The notes under the pieces: generated by a model
What the model saw: only the letters and a program-made list of their open reading frames with translations
The model's database searches: none
What the model was told of the DNA's origin: nothing
In this document: piece after piece, positions 9,667 to 18,528 of the stretch
Layout: the number at the start of each line of letters is the position of its first letter
Position numbering within the stretch: position 1 is the first letter of the stretch
Position numbers and translations under genes: made by a program
Assembly: GCA_034435435.1 (NCBI GenBank)
Contig: DAOTXN010000161.1
Coordinates: 1-64,000 of the forward strand
DNA: 64,000 bases
From: DAOTXN01 sp034435435
GTDB taxonomy: Bacteria > Chloroflexota > Anaerolineae > S140-20
Reading direction: 5' to 3'

Positions 9667-10613
9667 TTTTGTTTGAACAAGCTGGACAGCGCCCGCGCCT
9701 GGGCCTCGGCGTTATAGCTGCTACGCACCAGCGGGCCGCTCTCGACCCACCTGAAACCCATCTCTTTGCCCAAACGCTCCAATTCGACAAATTCGTCAGG
9801 GGGGTAGTAGCGGTCAATGGGCATGTGCTCTCGCGTCGGCTGGAGATACTGACCCACGGTGAGGATGTCCACGTTGACCTCGCGCAGATCGCGCATGGTC
9901 TCGACCACTTCGCCGAACGTCTCTCCCAGCCCGACCATGATACCGCTCTTGGTCACGGCCTCGGGCCACAACTGTTTGGCGTTGCCCAACGTTGCCATGG
10001 CCCATTCGTAGCGGTCTTGCGGCTGGACGGTCCTGAACAGCCGTTTGACCGTCTCGACGTTGTGATTGAGAATGTCAGGCCGGGCATCCATCACGATTTT
10101 GAGCGCGTCCACATCACCCTTGAAATCGGGGATGAGCACCTCGATTGTGCAGCCTGGCTGCACCTCACGGATGCGCTGGATGCACAGCGCGAAAATCGGC
10201 GCGCCGCCGTCCTTGCGCTCGTCCCGGTTGACCGAGGTGATGACCACGTGGCGCAGGTCCATCGCCTTCACCGCCTGGGCCACGCGCTCCGGCTCTTCCC
10301 AGTCAATAGGCGCGGGTCGCCCCGTTTTCACGTCGCAAAAGCGGCACGAGCGGGTGCACACGTCGCCCAGGATGAGGAACGTGGCCGTGCCGTGACTCCA
10401 ACACTCGCCGATGTTGGGACAGCGCGCCTCCTCACATATCGTGTGCAGCGACTTGCTGCGCATCAGCCGCTTGAGGTTTTGATAACTCTCGCCCGACGGC
10501 GCACGCACGGTCAGCCAGCGCGGCTTGCGCTGGGGGTGCTCAGGCGCTTGGGGGGACGCTTGGATATCCTCCACACGAATCAATTCGGACAAAGTGTTTT
10601 TCTCCCAGTTCAT
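9663..10613 (-). CDS. lipA: Lipoyl synthase
   Basis: A radical SAM enzyme that inserts two sulfurs into protein-bound octanoyl groups to make lipoate. The 316-residue protein has the auxiliary cluster motif C60-x4-C65-x5-C71 (CEEARCPNIGEC) and the radical SAM motif C86-x3-C90-x2-C93 (CTRSCRFC). The family C-terminal Arg-Ser-Ser-Tyr (VRSSYNA) that ligates the auxiliary cluster is present. ATG 10613 is 9 bp downstream of the lipB stop, so the two lipoylation genes are cotranscribed. No lipoyl-dependent dehydrogenase gene is in the window. Confidence 0.96.
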   Translation of the reverse strand: MNWEKNTLSELIRVEDIQASPQAPEHPQRKPRWLTVRAPSGESYQNLKRLMRSKSLHTICEEARCPNIGECWSHGTATFLILGDVCTRSCRFCDVKTGRPAPIDWEEPERVAQAVKAMDLRHVVITSVNRDERKDGGAPIFALCIQRIREVQPGCTIEVLIPDFKGDVDALKIVMDARPDILNHNVETVKRLFRTVQPQDRYEWAMATLGNAKQLWPEAVTKSGIMVGLGETFGEVVETMRDLREVNVDILTVGQYLQPTREHMPIDRYYPPDEFVELERLGKEMGFRWVESGPLVRSSYNAEAQARALSSLFKQK

Positions 10614-10621
10614 AAATGCAG

Positions 10622-11365
10622 TTACAACTGGATTATACTGTGGACGACCGATTCGTCAACACTCCTGATAGATTCCTGCGTGACGCTCTGCCAATCCAGC
10701 TCGAATACACAAGCGAACTCGGCAGCGACGACCTCGGCGACCTCGTCCAGCGCGACCGGCCGGCCGAGCAATCGCACCAGCGAAGTCACGCCCCGGTCGC
10801 GGATGCCGCACGGCACGATGCCGTCGAAAAAAGTCAGGTCGGGGTGCACGTTGAGCGCAAAGCCATGCTGGCTGACGCCGCGCCCATCCACTTTGACGCC
10901 GATGGCGGCGACCTTTTCAAACCCCACCCATACCCCTGTGTAGCCCTCTGAGCACTCGGCTGCGATGCCCCAGGCAGCCAGCGAGCGGATAAGCACTTGT
11001 TCGATGCGCCGCAAATAGCCCACGTAATCCACTTGCGGCAGGCGACCGCTCGGGTCGGGCCGGCCCAGGTACATCATCGGATAGCCCACCAGTTGGCCCG
11101 GCCCGTGGTAGGTGATGTCGCCGCCCCGGTCCACGTGGTAGACGCTGACGCCTTTCGCGGCCCGCTCGGCCTCGCCCATCAGCAGGTGTTCCTCGTGGCC
11201 AGAACGGCCCAGTGTGTAGGTGTGGGGGTGCGTCAGCAGAATCAGCGTGTCGGGGATGCGATGCGCAGCGCGGGCTTCGGCCAGGCGGCGCTGCAGCGCC
11301 CACGCCTCGGCATAGTCGGTCTCGCCCAGGTGCAGCAGATAGCCCGGACGGCGCTCACTGCTCAC
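10622..11365 (-). CDS. lipB: Octanoyl-ACP:protein octanoyltransferase
   Basis: Transfers octanoate from acyl carrier protein to lipoyl domains, the step before LipA. The 247-residue protein carries DRGGDITYHGPGQLVGYPMM and GVKVDGRGVSQHGFALNV, with the catalytic Cys in IVPCGI and Lys in the VKVDG segment. A GTG start at 11365 overlaps the end of the dehydratase gene by 11 bp, implying translational coupling. The operon order is dehydratase, lipB, lipA. The C-terminus (about 30 residues after FELDW) is a little longer than common and not conserved. Confidence 0.95.
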   Translation of the reverse strand: MSSERRPGYLLHLGETDYAEAWALQRRLAEARAAHRIPDTLILLTHPHTYTLGRSGHEEHLLMGEAERAAKGVSVYHVDRGGDITYHGPGQLVGYPMMYLGRPDPSGRLPQVDYVGYLRRIEQVLIRSLAAWGIAAECSEGYTGVWVGFEKVAAIGVKVDGRGVSQHGFALNVHPDLTFFDGIVPCGIRDRGVTSLVRLLGRPVALDEVAEVVAAEFACVFELDWQSVTQESIRSVDESVVHSIIQL

Positions 11366-12314
11366 CCAAAATCTCCCGCAGTTGCGCCAGCGCCAGGTTG
11401 CCGCCGCTCTGCACGAGGACGACCTTTTTTCCGGTCAAGTGGTCTTTGTGTTGGATGGCCCCGGCCAACGCCGCCGCGCCGGCCCCTTCGGCCAGGTTGT
11501 GGGTGTGCTCCAGCATGAGTACGATGGCCTGTTTCATGGCCTCTTCGCTCACCAGCCAAAAGTCATCCAGATGGCGGCGCAGGATGGCCTGGGGCAAATC
11601 GAACGGTGCACGCGTCGCCAGGCCCTCGGCAAAGGTCTCCATTTTGGCCTCGACTCGCTTGCCTTCCTTCCACGACAGATAGGCCGCCGGAGCCTTTTCG
11701 GCCTGCACGCCGATGACCTGAATGGCCGGGTTGACGGTTTTGACCACCAGGCACACGCCCGCCGCGCCGCTGCCGCCGCCCACCGGCGCGACGATGGCCT
11801 CCACGTCGGGCAGCGCCTCGACGATTTCCAGCGCGTAGGTCCCCACGCCGGCGATGAGGCGCGGCTCGTCGCCCGAGCTGACGTAGCGCAGCCCCTCGCG
11901 GCGGGCCAATTCCTCGACGTACAGGCGGGCCTCGTCAAAGTCGCGCCCATGAAAGTGGATCTCGGCCCCCAAGTGACGGATGGCGGCGACCTTGCCGGGG
12001 TTGGCCCCTTCGGGCATGCCGATGACCGCTCGCACACCGAACAATCTCGCACCGTAGGCGATGCTCTGGCCGTGGTTGCCGGTGGAGGCGCTGATCACGC
12101 CGCGCGCCTTTTCCGCGTCGCTCAGGTGGGCGATCAGATGGATCCCGCCGCGCACCTTGAACGCGCCGACAGGCTGGTGATTTTCGTGCTTGACCCACAC
12201 CTGTGCGCCGAGCAGGTCGCTGAGACTCTGGTAAAAGTACAGTGGCGTCGGGCGCAAGTAGGGGGCAATGGTTTGACGAGCAAGCAGTACGTCTTGGAAG
12301 GTCGGAAGGTACAT
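11355..12314 (-). CDS. Threonine/serine dehydratase-like PLP enzyme
   Basis: A 319-residue fold-type II PLP enzyme. The PLP-binding Lys is K53 in VGAFKVRGG. Substrate and phosphate loops are STGNHGQSIAYGA and the glycine-rich GGGSGAAG. There is no C-terminal ACT domain, so it resembles catabolic threonine dehydratase, serine racemase or threo-hydroxyaspartate ammonia-lyase rather than feedback-regulated IlvA. The expected reaction is deamination of threonine or serine to a 2-oxoacid; exact substrate is not readable. It heads the lipB-lipA operon, and ATG 12314 follows a purine-rich AGGAG sequence. Confidence 0.85.
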   Translation of the reverse strand: MYLPTFQDVLLARQTIAPYLRPTPLYFYQSLSDLLGAQVWVKHENHQPVGAFKVRGGIHLIAHLSDAEKARGVISASTGNHGQSIAYGARLFGVRAVIGMPEGANPGKVAAIRHLGAEIHFHGRDFDEARLYVEELARREGLRYVSSGDEPRLIAGVGTYALEIVEALPDVEAIVAPVGGGSGAAGVCLVVKTVNPAIQVIGVQAEKAPAAYLSWKEGKRVEAKMETFAEGLATRAPFDLPQAILRRHLDDFWLVSEEAMKQAIVLMLEHTHNLAEGAGAAALAGAIQHKDHLTGKKVVLVQSGGNLALAQLREILGEQ

Positions 12315-12344
12315 CGGTCAACTCCTCGCGCTACCTGGGCCGGT

Positions 12345-13520
12345 CTAATCGCCTGCGCCCGGCAAGGTGAAATAAAACACACTGCCCTGCCCGATCTGGC
12401 TTTTCACGCCGATCTGCCCGCCGAGCTTTTCGACGATACGGCGCACGATAGACAGTCCTAATCCGTGTCCCTCGGCGCGCACCTGATCGAGTCGGGTGAA
12501 CGGGGTGAACAAGCGGGTTTGCTGTTCCGGCGGGATGCCAGGGCCGTTATCGCGCACCCAGAAACGGATCATTTCGGATTTTGGATTTTGGATTTCGGAT
12601 CCGTTCTCCAAAACCTGTAGTGAGCGAAGCGAATCTATCGAAAATCCCAAATCCACCCGAGGCGGCCGGCCACCGTACTTGATCGCATTGCTGATGTAAT
12701 TGACCCATACCTCCTCGACCCATGGGCCGTGGCCCAGCGCTGTCGGCCATTCACCTGGCAAATTGATCTCGGCCCGATATCGCTCGATCAGATCGGCCAG
12801 CCGCCGCTGCGCCTCGGCTACAATGCTCACCATGTCCAGCGCTGCGCTCGCTACAGTCATCTTGCGCACGCCCGCCAGCAGCAACAGCTCGTTGATAATG
12901 TTGTTCATTCTGCGCCCGCTCTGCGAAATGGTGCGCAGGCTGGTCTGTATGGCTTCGTCAGACATGGCGGCGTAACTCGTGCGCAAGACATCGGCGTAGC
13001 CAATCACCAGGCCGAGCGGGTCTTTGAGATCGTGGGCGACGGTGTGGGCAAAGGCGTCCAGTTCTTCGTTGCGGGCTTCCAGCTCGACAGCGTATTGGCG
13101 CAGCGCCTGGTCCGCTTTGCGTTTTTCTTCGGCCAGGCGATGCTGGTCAAGCACCTGCTCGATCACCGCTGGGAGCAATTCCAGATAGCCCCCCTCCACG
13201 TCTTTGACGATGTAATCGCGCGCGCCGATCTTCATGGCCTCGACGGCGACCTGTTCATTCCCTGTACCGGTGACCATAATGATCGGCGGCAGCTCTCCCC
13301 GCGCTGCCAGCCGCCGAATGACCTCCAGTCCGTCGTAAACCGGCATGTTTTGATCCACGGCCACAACGTCGAAAGCAGCCGGATCGTACATGGCCAGACC
13401 CTCATGACCGTCGCAGGCAATTGTGACGGCGTACCCTACCCGCTCTAACCGCTTTTTCAACAGGCGCGCCAGGCCGGCATCGTCTTCCATGTAGAGAATA
13501 CGAATGACCGCCGGGGTCAT
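12345..13520 (-). CDS. Hybrid receiver-histidine kinase
   Basis: 391 residues. An N-terminal receiver domain (ILYMEDD, phosphoacceptor D56 in AVDQNMP, KD around 106) is joined by a coiled coil (about 125-155) to a HisKA domain with H163 in VAHDLKDPLG. A HATPase domain ends the protein, with N-box SNAIKYG and RDNGPGIPPEQ. About 28 residues (roughly 289-316) between N-box and G1 box are encoded by a dispersed AATCCAAAATC-type repeat and are probably an insertion. The ATG overlaps the preceding response-regulator stop (ATGA). It is the last gene of a four-gene signalling operon. Confidence 0.9.
   Translation of the reverse strand: MTPAVIRILYMEDDAGLARLLKKRLERVGYAVTIACDGHEGLAMYDPAAFDVVAVDQNMPVYDGLEVIRRLAARGELPPIIMVTGTGNEQVAVEAMKIGARDYIVKDVEGGYLELLPAVIEQVLDQHRLAEEKRKADQALRQYAVELEARNEELDAFAHTVAHDLKDPLGLVIGYADVLRTSYAAMSDEAIQTSLRTISQSGRRMNNIINELLLLAGVRKMTVASAALDMVSIVAEAQRRLADLIERYRAEINLPGEWPTALGHGPWVEEVWVNYISNAIKYGGRPPRVDLGFSIDSLRSLQVLENGSEIQNPKSEMIRFWVRDNGPGIPPEQQTRLFTPFTRLDQVRAEGHGLGLSIVRRIVEKLGGQIGVKSQIGQGSVFYFTLPGAGD
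12571..12655. repeat. In-frame TTTTGGATTT/AAATCC repeat inside the kinase gene
   Basis: The tract of GATTTTGGATTTTGGATTTC units ends in an inverted AAAATCCCAAATCC copy. The same units occur at 34311-34347 and in the spacer at 53460-53524. It is read in frame as an SEIQNPKSE-type peptide in a variable part of the ATPase domain. Confidence 0.6.
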
Positions 13521-13969
13521 GGCACCTGTTCTCCGTCTGGAATGGTGACCACGGCCAGGAATAACCCGAGTTTGCTGATGGCTTCGGCGAACTGTCCATA
13601 GTCCACCGGTTTGGTGATATACACGTTACAACCCAGCTCGTAGCAGCGGGCCACTTCGCGGGTGTCGTCGGTGGTGGTCAGGATAATCACCGGGATACGT
13701 TTGGTGCGTTCGTCGCGTTTCATACGCTGGAGCACCTGGTAGCCGTCCAGCACCGGCAGATTCAGGTCGAGCAGCACCAGCATCGGCGTGGGGCGCTGGC
13801 AGCCCGTGTATGCCCCCTCACAAAACAGGAAATCCAGCGCCTGCTGGCCGTCGCCGACAATGGCCAGGTTATTGGTAATGTTCGAGCGGCGCAGATTCTT
13901 TTCGATCAAACGGGCGTGTCCCGGATCATCTTCCACTAGCAGAATGGTCACTTCGTGTTTATGCGTCAT
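13517..13969 (-). CDS. Single-domain response regulator (Rcp1-like)
   Basis: A 150-residue CheY-like receiver with acidic pocket VEDD, phosphoacceptor D68 in LLDLNLP, TTTDDTREVARCYELG and the conserved Lys in ITKPVDY. The insert around GAYTGCQRPTP and the extended C-terminus match the Rcp1 class of receivers that partner phytochrome-like and other large kinases. There is no output domain. ATG 13969 is chosen over upstream starts because AAGGAGAC precedes it and because upstream residues are the kinase read in another frame. It overlaps the kinase end by 11 bp and the next gene by 4 bp. Confidence 0.92.
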   Translation of the reverse strand: MTHKHEVTILLVEDDPGHARLIEKNLRRSNITNNLAIVGDGQQALDFLFCEGAYTGCQRPTPMLVLLDLNLPVLDGYQVLQRMKRDERTKRIPVIILTTTDDTREVARCYELGCNVYITKPVDYGQFAEAISKLGLFLAVVTIPDGEQVP

Positions 13970-16900
13970 GCTCGTCTCCTTTCGTGAGCGGGCTGGAAAT
14001 GCTAAAGGTGAACGTGGTTCCCACCCCCGGCTCCGATTCACACTCAATCTGGCCGCCGTGACGGCGCACCAGGGCCTGCACGTAGGATAACCCCATACCC
14101 TCGCCAGGGACATCTTGGCGGCCGGCGCGGCGGAAAGGCGCAAACACCTTGTCCATGTCTGCCTGTGCAATCCCGCGCCCGTTATCGCGGATGTGAAAGG
14201 TCGTCTGCTCAAAATCGCGTTGGGCGGTGATGGTGATTTCTCCAGGCCGGTCCGGTTCGAGGTATTTTACCGCGTTATCCAGGATGTTGCCCATGATTTG
14301 CTCCATGGAGGTGCGGTCGGCAATGACTTCGGGCAGCGGCTCCACCCTCACCCTCACCTGCCGATCCTCGATCTGGTGCGCCAGGGTCTTCAAGATGGCC
14401 TGGACGACCGCGTTCATGTCCACCGGTTCCAGCCTGAGATCGCGGCGGCCCAAACGCGATAACTTGAGCAGTGCGTTGATAAAGCGGTCCATCCGGTCTA
14501 CCGAAGACTCGATAAAATCCAGCGCTTCGGGCACATCTTGGTGGAGGGCCGTGGCCGCCGCCTGTCTCTGCGGCGCATTCAATTGAGGCAAGAGATCGTC
14601 GAACGCCGGGCGCAGAACGGCCAGGGCAGAGCGGAGCTCCGCGGCAAAGCCCTTGAGATTGACCAACGGCGCGCGCAGGTCGTGTGAGACGATGTAAGCA
14701 AAGCGCTTGATCTCTTCGTTGCTTTGGGCCAGCTCGACGCTGTAGCGCTGCAACTGCTCCTCGGCCTGCTTGCGGTCGGTAATATCTTGAACCAGCGAGG
14801 CCACGCCGATGACCTGGTCATCCTGGTCAATCAACGGCGTGTTGTACCACTCACACCATATAGGGCGACCGTCTCGCGTGACGTTTTCGTTGGTGCTGCG
14901 CGTTCCGCCCTTCTTGGCGAACAAATCGTCCCAAACCTGACTGACTTGGTCCTGTGCGCTTTCCGGCACGATCAGCCCGGCGGCGTGGCGTCCTAATGCC
15001 TCGTCTCGGGGGTATCCGAAAATGATTTCTGCGGCGGGATTCCAGGCGGTCACCTCAAAGTTCAGGTTCCACTCGATCACCGCCAGCGGGGTTTGCTGCA
15101 CGTGCAGCGAAAGCCGCTGTTCCGATAGCCTCAGGGCCTCCTTTTGCGCCTCCAGCTCGGCTGTGCGCGCCGCGACCCGCTCCTCCAGACCCTTGACAAG
15201 CTCGACGTGGGCAATGGCAATTGCTGCCTGTCCGGCCAGGGTTTCGATAAAGTCCATCCATTCCACGCTGGGGTCGAGGGGGGTCAGGTTGATCACCTGC
15301 AACACGCCTTTGATTTGATCCTGCACGACCAGAGGTAGGCCATAGTAGGCCCCTACGTCTTCTCGCAAAGCGCAGGGCAAGGGACGCTCACTTGCAGCCA
15401 CATTGTTGACTCGGATGGGCCGGATTTCCTTTACGACGGCGCCCGCGCAGTGTTTTTCGATGTCCACAACCGAGCCTGAATCGCGGCTGAGAGGGAGGCC
15501 CGCCTGGGCATAGCGCTTGAGCTGTTGGGTGCGCGAGTCGAACAGGTAAATTTCAGCGGCGTCTATGTGCAACAGCGCAACAGCCTGTTCGAGCAAGAAT
15601 CCCAGAATGGCGTGCAGGTCCAGACTGGTCGTGATTCTGGAATCAATGTCGCGCAGGGCAGCCAGACGCTCCATCTGATTTTGTACCTGCTCGCGCGCCG
15701 CGCGCAAGTTGGCAAGCATGCGGGTGACCGCCTGGCCCAGCACATCTTGCTCAGACCGCACGGCGACCTCCACATCCAGATCGCCCTGGGCCACGCTGGC
15801 AGCCGCACTCGCCATTTCGTTCAGATAAGCCGCCATGGCCTGAAAGGCCCGCCCGGCCTCGTGCAAACTGGCAATGATGTCGTTAAAGGCCATTGCCATC
15901 TGGCCCACTTCATCTTCCGTCTCGACCTCCAGGCGTTGCGCGGAAACGTCCAGGTGCAGCGCCAGGTGGCCCTGCGCCAGGGTGCTCAGTTGGGCGGTCA
16001 AGGCGCGCAAATCCACGTCGGCAATGTGCTGCGAGGCGCGCATGACCTGCTGCAAGGGACCGGTGATCCCCCGCGAGAGCCTGACGCCTATCACGAGCGC
16101 GACCACAAGTGCGCCCACGTCCGCAGCGATGAGCACCAGGCGGGTCTGATTGACCAGGGCGCGCGTGGATTCATTTTTGGCTTTCAAGTCTTGTTCGACG
16201 CTGGCGGCGATTTCTGAGGCGGCGGCGCTGATTTCGGGTTCCAGCTCGTCCAGCCCGGTCTTGAGCAACGCTTTCAGTGTCGCATAGTCGGTCTTGATGG
16301 TCTGGAATCCCTGGTAATAAGCCTCAAAGGCGGCTCTGGCGCTGGCGCTGTTCTGGCGCTGGATGGGGTCTTGCCATTGTGCTTCTAACGTTGCAAGCGC
16401 CTCTTGTCCTTGCCGGTAGCCGTTTTCAACCAGGACGGCGTAGCTTTCGTCCCCCTCTTCAAGGTAGCGCGAGACGTGCAAGCGCATCACCTGGAAGGCG
16501 TTTTGCGCGTTGCCAAAGGAGAGGAATAAAGCCGGTTCGTTCACCGTGGTCAGGCCGACCCGCAGCGCCGTCAGCCTGTTCTCGATCACCAGCCCCTGCA
16601 CGTCGAGCACTTCGGACTGGGTTTGCTGACGCCGATTGATCAGGAAAGCGATGGCTGAAAATATAGTGCCATATTGTTGGACGGCCGGCTCGACGCGGTT
16701 GAGCATCTCGATGCGCTCTGGAGCAGTGATTTGCTGGCCGGCCTGCGCCAGCAGCCGGTTTAGCTCGGCGAACGTTTCCTCAAAGCGATCCCGATCTTCC
16801 TGGGCCTGGGTGCGGATGTAACGGTTGACGTAAAACCGCGCCGACAGGGTTTGGTACACGATGTCGCCGGCCAGCTCGCGGTCCCGCGCCAGGTTCTCGG

Positions 16901-17036
16901 TCAAGTCGGCCACGGTCGTGTTGATCTGATTGAGCCGGACAACCGCTAACACGCCGACCCCGGCCAGCAACGAGAGTGCGATCAGGTAGCCCAGGATGAT
17001 CCGGGCGCCCACTTTGTGACGCAAGATTCTAAACAT
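13959..17036 (-). CDS. Large membrane sensor histidine kinase (HAMP-GAF-PAS-HisKA-HATPase)
   Basis: 1025 residues. A first membrane helix (about 13-33), an extracytoplasmic helical sensor (about 35-285) and a second membrane helix (about 287-308) precede HAMP-like segments (about 310-440). A GAF domain follows (about 455-610), then a coiled coil, and a PAS domain with PAC motif (about 640-760, IQDITDRKQAEEQ-like). HisKA has its His in YIVSHDLRAPLVNL. The HATPase domain has NILDNAVKY and RDNGRGIAQ. It lies directly after a sugar-binding lipoprotein and before two receivers. The helical extracytoplasmic domain could contact that binding protein. Confidence 0.93.
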   Translation of the reverse strand: MFRILRHKVGARIILGYLIALSLLAGVGVLAVVRLNQINTTVADLTENLARDRELAGDIVYQTLSARFYVNRYIRTQAQEDRDRFEETFAELNRLLAQAGQQITAPERIEMLNRVEPAVQQYGTIFSAIAFLINRRQQTQSEVLDVQGLVIENRLTALRVGLTTVNEPALFLSFGNAQNAFQVMRLHVSRYLEEGDESYAVLVENGYRQGQEALATLEAQWQDPIQRQNSASARAAFEAYYQGFQTIKTDYATLKALLKTGLDELEPEISAAASEIAASVEQDLKAKNESTRALVNQTRLVLIAADVGALVVALVIGVRLSRGITGPLQQVMRASQHIADVDLRALTAQLSTLAQGHLALHLDVSAQRLEVETEDEVGQMAMAFNDIIASLHEAGRAFQAMAAYLNEMASAAASVAQGDLDVEVAVRSEQDVLGQAVTRMLANLRAAREQVQNQMERLAALRDIDSRITTSLDLHAILGFLLEQAVALLHIDAAEIYLFDSRTQQLKRYAQAGLPLSRDSGSVVDIEKHCAGAVVKEIRPIRVNNVAASERPLPCALREDVGAYYGLPLVVQDQIKGVLQVINLTPLDPSVEWMDFIETLAGQAAIAIAHVELVKGLEERVAARTAELEAQKEALRLSEQRLSLHVQQTPLAVIEWNLNFEVTAWNPAAEIIFGYPRDEALGRHAAGLIVPESAQDQVSQVWDDLFAKKGGTRSTNENVTRDGRPIWCEWYNTPLIDQDDQVIGVASLVQDITDRKQAEEQLQRYSVELAQSNEEIKRFAYIVSHDLRAPLVNLKGFAAELRSALAVLRPAFDDLLPQLNAPQRQAAATALHQDVPEALDFIESSVDRMDRFINALLKLSRLGRRDLRLEPVDMNAVVQAILKTLAHQIEDRQVRVRVEPLPEVIADRTSMEQIMGNILDNAVKYLEPDRPGEITITAQRDFEQTTFHIRDNGRGIAQADMDKVFAPFRRAGRQDVPGEGMGLSYVQALVRRHGGQIECESEPGVGTTFTFSISSPLTKGDEHDA

Positions 17037-17073
17037 CAGGCGGCCTCCTGCCGCGAGCTGGCCTTACTTTGAA

Positions 17074-18387
17074 TCATTGACCACATTTCTGGGCCGGTTC
17101 GTACCACTGCGCCACGCCGGTCTGCAGGGCGTCGGCGGCCTGTTGCGGCGTCTGCGCGCCGCTGATCACAGCAATCGCGCCGTCTTGAACCAAGTCGTAC
17201 GCGCTGGGTGAGCCTTCGCGCAGTTTTTCCCACACAAAGCGCACGTCGGTGCCACGCCCCTGGTTCAGCGCCAGAAAGGTGTTGGCGTGCGCGTTCTCGA
17301 GGGCTATCGGCTGAGTGTGCATGGGGAAAAATCCGGGCAGCTCATTGCCCAGCAATGCACCAAACTCTGCAGTAGTCATCCATTCCAGAAAAAGGCGGGC
17401 CTGGTCCTTGTGCTGCGAAGCGGCGTTCAAGCCCATGCCGGCGTCCAGGTGAAAGGTAATGTAGCCGGGTTGGCCCGCCGGGGGAGGAACCGCCATCACG
17501 CTCCACGTAAACGGCGGCGCCTGGGCTTCAAAGAAAGGAATATCCCACGAGCCGCCCAGCCACATGGCCGCCTGGCCCTGCAGGAAAAGCTGCTGGCTAT
17601 CATAGTAGGTGAGCGCGGCCTGGTTTTTGGGCAAGAACGGGGCCAGGTCTTGAATCGCCTGGAACGCGGCGACGATGTGCGCGTCGTTCAAGCAACGCTG
17701 GCCGTTCAGATATTCCATCCGCCCTTCGCGTCCGCCGATAAAGTTCGGCGCGATGTTCATAAAGACAATCTCGGCGATGGTCCACCTGTCGCCGGAGGCG
17801 TTGGCGAAGGGTACGTAGTCATTGTCCTGAATCGTCTGGGCGACAGCCAGAAGCTCTTCCCAGGTGGTTGGCTCTTGCAGGCTCAACTTGTCGAACAGGT
17901 CAACGTTGTAATAGATTCCGTGAGAGGTGGCGATGAACGGGACGCCGTAAGGCTGGCCGTCGTCTGTGGCCCAGGGGGCCAGCGTGGCCGGGTCAAAGCT
18001 TTCCTGGAGGCCGGGCAGGTCGTCCAGTGGTTCCAGGTAGCCCGCTTCAAACAACTCGCGCGACGTGGCAAAGGAGCGCAGATAAAACAAATCTGGCGCT
18101 GTGCCTTCTCGAAGCTGGGCCGCGAGCACGTCGTTGTATTCGGGTGGGGAAGTAGAAATAAATCGAATCGTGATGTTGGGATATTTCTCGTGAAAACGGG
18201 CCAGGATGCGGTTCATTTGCTCCACGTCGTCCGGTCGCCACGAGCCTAGCGTCAGGACGACTTGTTTTTCGGGCGCCGGAGTGGCGGTTGCCGTAGGTGG
18301 CGGGGTGGGAGACGGCTGCGCCTGACTGCACCCCACGAACACGAGTGCAAAAACTGCGAGTATGATTTTATTCCACGCGCGTTTCAT
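17074..18387 (-). CDS. Extracellular sugar-type substrate-binding lipoprotein
   Basis: 437 residues with a lipoprotein signal peptide (hydrophobic IILAVFALVFVGCS, lipobox Cys about residue 20) and a Thr/Pro-rich linker. The rest is a family 1 solute-binding fold (VLTLGSWRPDDVEQMNRILARF; GGSWDIPFFEAQAPPF). Such proteins normally deliver sugars to ABC importers, but no permease or ATPase gene is nearby. The gene is instead 37 bp upstream of a sensor kinase on the same strand. It may present a ligand to that kinase. AAGGAAGG precedes ATG 18387. Confidence 0.9.
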   Translation of the reverse strand: MKRAWNKIILAVFALVFVGCSQAQPSPTPPPTATATPAPEKQVVLTLGSWRPDDVEQMNRILARFHEKYPNITIRFISTSPPEYNDVLAAQLREGTAPDLFYLRSFATSRELFEAGYLEPLDDLPGLQESFDPATLAPWATDDGQPYGVPFIATSHGIYYNVDLFDKLSLQEPTTWEELLAVAQTIQDNDYVPFANASGDRWTIAEIVFMNIAPNFIGGREGRMEYLNGQRCLNDAHIVAAFQAIQDLAPFLPKNQAALTYYDSQQLFLQGQAAMWLGGSWDIPFFEAQAPPFTWSVMAVPPPAGQPGYITFHLDAGMGLNAASQHKDQARLFLEWMTTAEFGALLGNELPGFFPMHTQPIALENAHANTFLALNQGRGTDVRFVWEKLREGSPSAYDLVQDGAIAVISGAQTPQQAADALQTGVAQWYEPAQKCGQ

Positions 18388-18528
18388 GGCTATTCCTTCC
18401 TTTCTCGGTCACAGGTCTATACAGCCAGGTCAAAAGGCAAGTCGCTGACGTCGCGCATGCGCCGCCCTTGGATCAGGGTAGTTAGCATATCCATTTGGTC
18501 TTCATTATGTCAGCCTTCTTGCTCAGAA

